Below are positions 1-4,759 of a DNA stretch of 5,339 nucleotides, piece by piece. Below the pieces are notes generated by a model, which ran no database searches, had not been told where the DNA came from, and was given only the letters and a program-made list of their open reading frames with translations. The translations under genes were made by a program, and so were the position numbers. Numbering within the stretch: position 1 is the stretch's first letter; each line of letters opens with the position of its first letter. This stretch comes from CAZEHS01 sp964511875 (GTDB lineage Bacteria > Bacillota > Clostridia > Peptostreptococcales > Acidaminobacteraceae), in the NCBI GenBank assembly GCA_964511875.1, contig CAZEHS010000140.1:1-5339 (forward strand), written 5' to 3'.

Positions 1-862
1 TCACATAGCCCCCATTCACCATCCGCATCAGCCGGATACACTCACACATCATCTGAGCTGATTTCGTATCCCAGAACGCCTCCTTCTTTCCACCTCCAGA
101 GAATAGATCCATTACGATTCGGCTCCGCTCTGCCAGATCAATGGCTTCCATCAGGGGCTTATGCAGCGGGTTATATTTATACTCACCTCCCAGCTTAATC
201 AGAATCACATCATTTTCCCTGCCGCAGTCTCGTGCAAAGCCCAGCACCTGCTCATAGAAATTACCCTTCACATCTAAGATTAGCATTCCGGCTTTTTCTT
301 CCTTGTTGTCGGCACTATAGAAGATGGCCTGCTTGGTCAGTGGATACATCATACTGGCGGTTTTGCCGGTGCCGATGGTGCCGGAAATCAGGAAGTTTTG
401 AAAGATTGCTTTCTCGGGGACCGTGATCCATTCAGGGTCCTTAACTTTGTCCAGATTCAGCTTGCTGTGCTTTAATCCAATTACCAATTGGAGTTCTTCC
501 TTGTTCCACGGGAAGGGTGGCACGATGATTTCTTCATCAGGCGGGCTCCTATCATCGCTCTTCTGGTGGATGAGAGTTTCGAAGAATGTGCGGTAGGTGA
601 CGAAGCCGATGATTAGCAGGGCAATTAAGCTGACTTTCAAATAAACCTGGGATAGAATTTCAAACATCCCAGGACTGAGTGCAACCAAATCTGTTGTATT
701 TCGCATGATGGTTATTTTGAAGCTGTGCAGATGTATAAACTGATCTGACAGCCCTCTATGGGCATAAAAAAACAGCATAGCGAAGGCCATGCTGAAGATG
801 TATCTGCTTGTTACGGCAGTAGGAATATCTATACGTTGATGAAGATCGCGTAATTTAATCAT
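1..862 (-). CDS. Type IV coupling protein, VirD4/TraG family ATPase (N-terminal 287 residues, runs off left edge)
   Basis: Coupling proteins of this family are inner-membrane ATPases that bring the relaxase-DNA complex to a type IV secretion channel. The frame is open from the ATG at 862-860 to the window edge. Visible features are two hydrophobic helices at about residues 21-34 and 72-89 separated by a short loop, then a Walker A motif GTIGTGKT at 161-168, a Walker B strand MLILDVKG at 193-200, and the YNPL motif at 230-233 that is common in VirD4 proteins. This is the normal N-terminal layout of the family. The C-terminal half is outside the window. The ATG shares the 8-base string ATGATTAA with the end of the upstream nuclease gene. 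Only a weak purine stretch (ATGAAG) directly abuts the start, so translation probably depends on coupling to the upstream gene. The first 85 or so codons are more AT-rich than the rest. The family call is firm; the exact subfamily is not determined. Confidence 0.92.
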   Translation of the reverse strand, partial: MIKLRDLHQRIDIPTAVTSRYIFSMAFAMLFFYAHRGLSDQFIHLHSFKITIMRNTTDLVALSPGMFEILSQVYLKVSLIALLIIGFVTYRTFFETLIHQKSDDRSPPDEEIIVPPFPWNKEELQLVIGLKHSKLNLDKVKDPEWITVPEKAIFQNFLISGTIGTGKTASMMYPLTKQAIFYSADNKEEKAGMLILDVKGNFYEQVLGFARDCGRENDVILIKLGGEYKYNPLHKPLMEAIDLAERSRIVMDLFSGGGKKEAFWDTKSAQMMCECIRLMRMVNGGYV

Positions 863-1874
863 CTTCATTTATGTGCTTCATCACATACTCAACTTCTCGG
901 ATGAGCTGCTCCTTATTTGGTATGTAATACACATATTTCGATGCAAATATCTGATTCTCCATCCCACCCAATGCATATTCTGCAACAACTGCGGAAGCGT
1001 CTGCGCATAGAATAATGCCGATGGGCTTATCATCCCCCTCGTCATTCACTTCTGACGCATAGTAATTGAGATACATATTCATTTGTCCAACATTTTCTGG
1101 TTTAAGACCACCCATCTTTAGATCAATCAATACATAAGCTTTTAAATGCTTGTTATAAAAAACCATATCAACGTAGTAGTGAGTATTCCCCAGGGTGACC
1201 CGCTGTTGAGATCCAACAAACATGAAACCTCTGCCTAACTCAAGTAAAAATTTCTCTATCTTCTGAATCAGGGCTTTCTCTAAGTCCTTTTCTAGCATTG
1301 GCTTGTTTTCTGGTATTCCTAAGAATTCGAAAACGTATGGATCCCTGAGAATATCATTGGGTTTCGAAAGAGAAATACCTTCATTTGCAAGAGCAAGTAC
1401 TTTTTCTTTATTTGCATTGCCACTGGACAGCAACAATCGTTGAAACAACGACGTATCAATCTGCCTCTTTAGTTCTCTGACCGACCAATTCGAATTGATT
1501 GCCTCTTTTTCATAAAAGCTTCGTGCATTGTCATCTGATACGCTCAATAGCTCGCAATAATGTGACCATGTCAATTTTCCAGACACCGTCTGGAAAATTG
1601 GGTAGTTTTGATAGAGCGCTCGCATATTGAACAGATTTGATTTTGAAAACCCCTTACCCAAATCTCTTGTCAATTCTTTCGATAAATTTTCAATCAAGCG
1701 CTTACCATAATCCGCTTTATTGCTGCCCAATTGCTCGTGTTCAACAATAACTTTTCCAATGCTCCAATAGGCCAGCAATATTTCATTGTTAACTTGTCGC
1801 ACGACATTTTCACGGGCCGCTGCAATAATCCCTTTGATTTCCTGGACAATGTTAGTATTCAGTAAATTCGACAT
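855..1874 (-). CDS. YhcG/DUF1016-family PDDEXK nuclease
   Basis: This 339-residue protein matches the two-domain YhcG (DUF1016) family, which is often found near defence and mobile-element genes; its biochemical role is not well settled. The N-terminal domain (about 10-150) has the family patterns LLAYWSIGKVI (33-43), YGKRLIENLSKEL (56-68) and WSVRELKRQI (130-139). The C-terminal PDDEXK domain starts near DPYVFEFLGI (178-187), with LLELGRGFMFVG at 210-221. Candidate catalytic residues are D236 (in VDMVFY), D251 and K253 (in IDLKMG), and Q264 (in GQMNMYLN). The acidic residue of the D-x-K pair is Asp where many relatives have Glu. Length is usual for the family and the gene looks intact. The start is supported by AAGGAG eight bases upstream. 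The last 8 bases overlap the coupling-ATPase start. Hand counts of two 60-base blocks give about 38% GC against about 50-58% in the flanking transfer genes, suggesting separate acquisition. A cargo defence role is inference; a part in transfer-DNA processing is also possible. Confidence 0.92.
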   Translation of the reverse strand: MSNLLNTNIVQEIKGIIAAARENVVRQVNNEILLAYWSIGKVIVEHEQLGSNKADYGKRLIENLSKELTRDLGKGFSKSNLFNMRALYQNYPIFQTVSGKLTWSHYCELLSVSDDNARSFYEKEAINSNWSVRELKRQIDTSLFQRLLLSSGNANKEKVLALANEGISLSKPNDILRDPYVFEFLGIPENKPMLEKDLEKALIQKIEKFLLELGRGFMFVGSQQRVTLGNTHYYVDMVFYNKHLKAYVLIDLKMGGLKPENVGQMNMYLNYYASEVNDEGDDKPIGIILCADASAVVAEYALGGMENQIFASKYVYYIPNKEQLIREVEYVMKHINEDD

Positions 1875-1882
1875 CAGCGAAG

Positions 1883-1888
1883 CTCCTT
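1883..1888 (-). promoter_or_regulatory. Ribosome binding site of the YhcG-type nuclease gene
   Basis: Read on the minus strand this is AAGGAG, eight bases before the ATG at 1874-1872. It is the strongest Shine-Dalgarno sequence in the window and fixes the start of the nuclease gene. It contrasts with the weak site in front of the coupling-ATPase gene that overlaps the end of the nuclease gene. Confidence 0.75.
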
Positions 1889-1889
1889 G

Positions 1890-1911
1890 TATAAAATCTG
1901 GATTTTGTATA
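1890..1911. repeat. Small imperfect inverted repeat before the nuclease ribosome binding site
   Basis: Perfect arms of 5 bases at 1893-1897 and 1902-1906 flank a 4-base centre. They extend by two further complementary positions after one mismatch, giving an imperfect AT-rich dyad centred near 1899-1900. It lies just upstream of the Shine-Dalgarno sequence and downstream of the candidate -10 box. It could be an operator or a weak leader hairpin. AT-rich dyads this short also arise by chance, so support is modest. Confidence 0.3.
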
Positions 1912-1942
1912 TTTCATCCGTGTATTCCTATTCTCAAATCTG

Positions 1943-1948
1943 ATTATA
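1943..1948 (-). promoter_or_regulatory. Candidate -10 box (TATAAT) upstream of the nuclease gene
   Basis: The minus strand reads a perfect TATAAT here, about 70 bases before the nuclease ATG. No good -35 hexamer sits 16-18 bases upstream: the best TTG-containing match is only about 11 bases away. If real, this promoter is weak or activator-dependent and would let the nuclease and coupling-ATPase genes be transcribed separately from the upstream operon. Called from the hexamer and its position only. Confidence 0.3.
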
Positions 1949-1995
1949 TCGCATCATCCAGACAAAGTCTCTAAGCACTGGTACACCCCGCCATT

Positions 1996-2022
1996 TTGCC
2001 GAAAGGTTCACCTTTCGAGCAA
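1996..2022. repeat. Hairpin arm, 11 bp with one bulge
   Basis: The core 2000-2017 is an 18-base perfect dyad (CGAAAGGT, two-base centre, ACCTTTCG). It is extended by TTGC at 1996-1999 and GCAA at 2019-2022 around a single unpaired base at 2018. As minus-strand RNA it would be a 7-bp stem closed by a UGAA loop on a 4-bp lower stem. It is the cleanest inverted repeat in the window. Confidence 0.75.
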
Positions 2023-2023
2023 G

Positions 2024-2060
2024 CCCCCTGAGCAAAGGCTTTAGCCGAAGCCACAGGGGG
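2024..2060. repeat. GC-rich nested hairpin arm
   Basis: CCCCCTG at 2024-2030 pairs with CAGGGGG at 2054-2060. Between them GGCTT at 2037-2041 pairs with AAGCC at 2048-2052, and a 6-base internal strand separates the two stems on one side. An alternative inner pairing (GGCT 2037-2040 with AGCC 2043-2046) is sterically poor because its loop is only two bases. Confidence 0.7.
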
Positions 2061-2182
2061 GGCGTAAATGCGTGGGTGTCCAAGCCCCTAATCCTAAAAT
2101 CCAATAGACCCTACGAACTCCTCAAACCTTTGAAACACAGGGGCATAGCCCGTAACAACCCTTTATCCAATCCTTTATGCAC

Positions 2183-2923
2183 TCATACCCCGCATAAAGC
2201 CCTGACCTGATAGAACCGCCCAATAGATTTCCCCTTCAATTCCACAGGCATCGGATACAGCTGCCGAAACCGCCGGTTGTAGACCTGTACAAACTCCCCG
2301 GCTTTTACCTCCGTTTCCGTTATCACCAGAAAGTCCACCGGGCGAATCCCATCCAGAATCATGGCATTATACCGATCCAGCAGGGTAACCAGCTGGCTGG
2401 CAACAGTGCTTCCCTCTTTCTCAACATGGACGATGCAAATACCACCTTCCCTAGCATAGAGCGGTTCTGTGAGGATGTACTCCTCAATCTGTATGGTCCC
2501 AACCCCTTTATTGAACTTCCGTGGCATCAAAGCTTCATTGAAACCCATGGCATCTAACCTTTCCACCCTTTCGGCAGGAGAAGAAAGGATAGCGGTGTAG
2601 CCACTGCCTGCCAGCTCGAACAGAAAGTGTGCCCGGATCAGGTATCGGATAATTAAGGGTGTCTGGTGCTTCTTCCGCATGTAGGCCTCTCCTCTGCCAA
2701 AGAGGGTGCAGGCTTTCTTGGTAACTTGGTACACATGAGGCTCCGTGCTGTCCATAAAGAAATAGTGCTGCTTCAGGTATCCCTTATCCGCTAAGCCTTT
2801 GAGAATCTGCCAGTATCGGCAGGATGTCAGGCCACGTTTGTACAGGCTCAGGATATTTGTTGTTACATAACCTCCGTAAGCCACGATTCTCTCCAAAATC
2901 TCGTATTCCAAATCCGTTAGCAT
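2183..2923 (-). CDS. Winged-helix DNA-binding protein, small replication-relaxation-like member
   Basis: This 246-residue protein has no membrane segment. Residues 1-75 look like a winged helix: MLTDLEYEILERIVAYGG opens a first helix, a recognition-helix region covers about 35-50 (WQILKGLADKGYLKQ), and the wing ends at VYQVTKKACTLFG (64-76). The second half (about 90-245) resembles a reduced nuclease-like core. A helix with H99 (RYLIRAHFLFEL) is followed by the strand ICIVHVEKEGST (162-173) and the helix LVTLLDRYNAM (178-188), recalling the EvDrgT...Kl..Y pattern of Replic_Relax proteins but with the usual acidic residues only partly kept. It starts 4 bases after the stop of the 515-residue protein, and GGTGGTGA before the ATG overlaps that stop codon. 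Shared layout and adjacency suggest the two proteins act together, probably on origin DNA. The wHTH call is fairly secure; the family assignment is tentative and no enzyme activity is claimed. Confidence 0.8.
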   Translation of the reverse strand: MLTDLEYEILERIVAYGGYVTTNILSLYKRGLTSCRYWQILKGLADKGYLKQHYFFMDSTEPHVYQVTKKACTLFGRGEAYMRKKHQTPLIIRYLIRAHFLFELAGSGYTAILSSPAERVERLDAMGFNEALMPRKFNKGVGTIQIEEYILTEPLYAREGGICIVHVEKEGSTVASQLVTLLDRYNAMILDGIRPVDFLVITETEVKAGEFVQVYNRRFRQLYPMPVELKGKSIGRFYQVRALCGV

Positions 2924-2927
2924 GGGT

Positions 2928-4475
2928 TCACCACCATTTCATGGGTTTGAGGTCGCCTCTTTCATCAATCACATAGATACTCAGATGATTGGCTCTACTC
3001 AGCTTCTTGCTCTTATCTTCATTCACCACTTTGGCCACTTTCAGCGCCTGTTTCATGGAGTTGCAGTACCAACCGAAACCTGAACTGGCTGACATGCTGC
3101 CGGTACCGCCTGAACCCCCAGTGCCTCCGGTAAAACCGCTGAGTTTCTGCCGAATCGTCCGTTCATCGTAGCCGCAGTCTATCTCTAAGTCGTGGATCCG
3201 TTCCTTGCCGGTCTTGGGGTCAATGTATGCCACCCGGAGATCCGGATAGCTACCGGTCATGGCTCCATATTTCTTGGCATCCTCACTGCGAAGCTGACGG
3301 TCATTTTTGATGCTGATGATCTGCTTGCCTTCTTTCAGCATCTCCTTCTCCAGCTCTTTGTAGGCGGTGTAGACCAGCACATCATGGCCTACCTCTTCCC
3401 GTCTTGAGAACAACTTGGTCTTATAGCGGACTGCCTCTGGATCCTGCTGATTGGTGAGCTTCACTCCTGCTTTTCCGAGGACGTACACATTCCAAGCGGA
3501 GTCCTTGATAAGGATTCCTTTTTCCAACAAAGTCTTCAAATCGCTTTTAGCCAGTTCTTCGTTACCCTTATAGATATACTTAATCATCTGGGACTGTGTA
3601 AGATTGAGGAACAGCCGCATGTCCACCAGCACCTGTTGTTGCTGCCTTGTCAGGGTTTCAAAGGTAAGTGTTTTTTCCTGGCTCCGCCTCTTCGTAATCT
3701 CAATGCGCTCCAGAAGATCATCCGTAAGGCGGTTTTCTTTGATGAATCCGGCGGTCTTCAAAGTTTCAATGCGCTTTTTCAGACTGTCCGATTTCATATG
3801 AGCATCAAGAAGTTCTGGCCGGATCAGACCATCAATGGAGACCTCCAGCAGCGTTCGGTCGTATGCTGTAACCTTGAGACCATCAGCCTTTTCACGGGGC
3901 TTTTTTTGTTTGGTTTTCTGCTGTGGTGGCTCTTTCAGTTCTAGCCACGGTATTTCCGTCAGCTTGTATGCTCCGCTTCCCATGGCTTCCAGATACCCGT
4001 TGTTTTTTAGATTCCGGATCATGCCGTCCAGTAGCTTGTTCTGTCTTTCTCGTTCAAAAGACTGTTTTTCTTTGTGCTCCGCTTTCAGCTCGCTGGTTGT
4101 AAGAATCCCATCTTGGTTCTTCACAAGCAGATTCCGGTGGTTCTCTTTCAGTTCAAAAGGAGCCTTCTTGGCTTTCATCTCTTCCAGATGAGTTAATGCA
4201 AGTGGATTCAGCTGATATTCACCTCTGCCCATATCAATCAGATATCCCGCTTTCACCATTTTAGTGACCGTGGTTCTATTCCATCGGATGGCATTATCCT
4301 GAGCCTTTTTATCCGGTACATTGGTTCGCACATGCTCCCGGTAAGCTCTCAGGGAATAGGTGTTATTTCGCTCTTTGGCAAACTTGAGGATAAACCGGTG
4401 AACGACACTGATCTTGAATTCCGGATCCGGTGCTTGGTATAGCTCCGGCCCTTTGATGCTCCGCTGTATTCTCAT
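2928..4475 (-). CDS. Multi-winged-helix protein with replication-relaxation-like core
   Basis: This 515-residue soluble protein appears to have four consecutive winged-helix units at about 20-93, 107-173, 200-262 and 272-342. Units one and two end in clearly related wings (AGYLIDMGRGEYQL at 76-89 and NGYLEAMGSGAYKL at 160-172), pointing to internal duplication. A Lys-rich linker lies at 181-197. The core (about 345-447) resembles the Replic_Relax family: H364 in GHDVLVYTAY, P411-D412, then E431-I-D433 in HDLEIDCGY and K444 in IRQKL, a layout suggestive of a divergent PDDEXK fold. A Gly/Ser/Thr-rich stretch at 449-466 separates the core from a basic tail ending MKWW. The start at 4475-4473 overlaps the upstream stop as ATGA, with GAGGA nine bases upstream (4489-4485). 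Such proteins occur in Firmicutes plasmids and ICEs near transfer genes. Origin binding or relaxosome function is inference, and nuclease activity is unproven. Confidence 0.8.
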   Translation of the reverse strand: MRIQRSIKGPELYQAPDPEFKISVVHRFILKFAKERNNTYSLRAYREHVRTNVPDKKAQDNAIRWNRTTVTKMVKAGYLIDMGRGEYQLNPLALTHLEEMKAKKAPFELKENHRNLLVKNQDGILTTSELKAEHKEKQSFERERQNKLLDGMIRNLKNNGYLEAMGSGAYKLTEIPWLELKEPPQQKTKQKKPREKADGLKVTAYDRTLLEVSIDGLIRPELLDAHMKSDSLKKRIETLKTAGFIKENRLTDDLLERIEITKRRSQEKTLTFETLTRQQQQVLVDMRLFLNLTQSQMIKYIYKGNEELAKSDLKTLLEKGILIKDSAWNVYVLGKAGVKLTNQQDPEAVRYKTKLFSRREEVGHDVLVYTAYKELEKEMLKEGKQIISIKNDRQLRSEDAKKYGAMTGSYPDLRVAYIDPKTGKERIHDLEIDCGYDERTIRQKLSGFTGGTGGSGGTGSMSASSGFGWYCNSMKQALKVAKVVNEDKSKKLSRANHLSIYVIDERGDLKPMKWW

Positions 4476-4759
4476 ACATTGTGTTCCTCAATGTGAATCC
4501 CTTCCCGTTCCCGGATCTTCAGTTTCTCCCCCTGCAGCTCGTGCTTCATTAATCGGCTGACAATCTCAAGGAGGGTGCATCCAAGGATTATCAGGCTGAT
4601 TGAGAAGGTGATCAGGCCGTACTGCATAGGATACTTGGTGGCAATGGGCATCAGTAAGGTTACCGTTGCTCTCGATGCAAACCAGAGGGCGGGGTAGACC
4701 GTCACTGCAAACCAGAATTCCCGTCGCTTTAGGAAGCGCAGATATTTTTTCGGGATCAT
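4472..4759 (-). CDS. Small two-helix membrane protein
   Basis: This 95-residue protein begins with a basic segment (MIPKKYLRFLKRREF), followed by two hydrophobic stretches at about 15-38 and 47-67. It ends in a charged tail (HELQGEKLKIREREG at 73-87) likely to lie in the cytoplasm. No family was recognised. A longer frame to 4918 exists, but I chose the ATG at 4759-4757. That start overlaps the upstream stop as ATGA, is preceded by AGAAGG at seven bases' spacing, and leaves out a low-quality extension that would overlap the primase gene by 163 bases. The downstream junction is also ATGA. The operon position suggests an accessory membrane component of the transfer machinery, but that is inference from context only. 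Confidence 0.8.
   Translation of the reverse strand: MIPKKYLRFLKRREFWFAVTVYPALWFASRATVTLLMPIATKYPMQYGLITFSISLIILGCTLLEIVSRLMKHELQGEKLKIREREGIHIEEHNV
4485..4489 (-). promoter_or_regulatory. Ribosome binding site of the 515-residue wHTH gene
   Basis: The minus strand reads GAGGA, nine bases before the ATG at 4475, inside the last codons of the membrane-protein gene. Good spacing plus the ATGA junction indicates coupled but independently supported initiation. Confidence 0.6.

Larger units (their letters stand above)
1980..2081 (-). other. Compact three-way-junction element: structured RNA or cis-acting DNA site
   Basis: Three nested dyads fit together in 102 bases. The closing stem pairs 1980-1991 with 2070-2081 (11 pairs in blocks of 2, 6 and 3, with single-base bulges at 1982 and 2073). 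One arm is the hairpin 1996-2022: TTGC and CGAAAGG pair with CCTTTCG and GCAA around a 4-base loop, with one bulge at 2018. The other arm pairs 2024-2030 with 2054-2060 (CCCCCTG/CAGGGGG) and contains an inner 5-bp hairpin, 2037-2041 with 2048-2052. Linkers are short: 4, 1 and 9 bases. Neither orientation has a T-tract after a stem, which argues against a simple terminator. The fold is seen in the sequence. Whether it works as RNA (leader, small RNA) or as single-stranded DNA (origin of transfer or of replication) is unresolved, so the minus strand is assigned only because the genes run that way. Confidence 0.6.
1875..2182. other. 308-base gene-free stretch between the wHTH gene and the nuclease gene
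   Basis: This is the only long intergenic interval in the window, between genes otherwise joined end to end. Its middle (1980-2081) holds the three-way-junction element described separately. Its left part (1875-1979) holds the nuclease ribosome binding site, an AT-rich dyad and a TATAAT-like box. Its right part (2082-2182), directly after the stop codon of the 246-residue protein, shows only a 4-bp GGGC/GCCC dyad and a short in-frame run to a TAG at 2113-2111; I see nothing convincing there. The position beside two putative DNA-binding relaxosome-like proteins and the coupling ATPase makes it the best place in the window for an origin of transfer, but no known nic sequence was recognised. Confidence 0.7.

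Noticed and set aside
232..426. Plus-strand 64-codon open frame
   Set aside because: It lies opposite the coupling-ATPase gene across the Walker A and B region, has a low-quality Arg/Cys-rich translation and resembles no family; an antisense shadow.
1786..1974. Plus-strand 62-codon open frame over the start of the nuclease gene
   Set aside because: It is antisense to the conserved N-terminus of the nuclease and to its leader, with no ribosome binding site or recognisable product.
1996..2060. Intrinsic terminator
   Set aside because: The hairpins are strong, but no run of T follows either one on either strand, so they do not fit a rho-independent terminator.
1980..2081. CRISPR repeat or integron attC site
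   Set aside because: There is only one copy of each hairpin with no spacer array, and no attC-type core sites are visible.
2111..2182. 23-codon frame continuing directly after the stop of the 246-residue protein (GTG to TAG)
   Set aside because: It is simply the same frame read past the TGA; it is short, has no independent ribosome binding site and no recognisable content.
3604..4191. Several overlapping plus-strand frames of 65-118 codons
   Set aside because: They are antisense to the 515-residue protein, whose high GC and Lys/Glu-rich codons create long Ser/Phe-rich shadow frames; none looks like a real protein.
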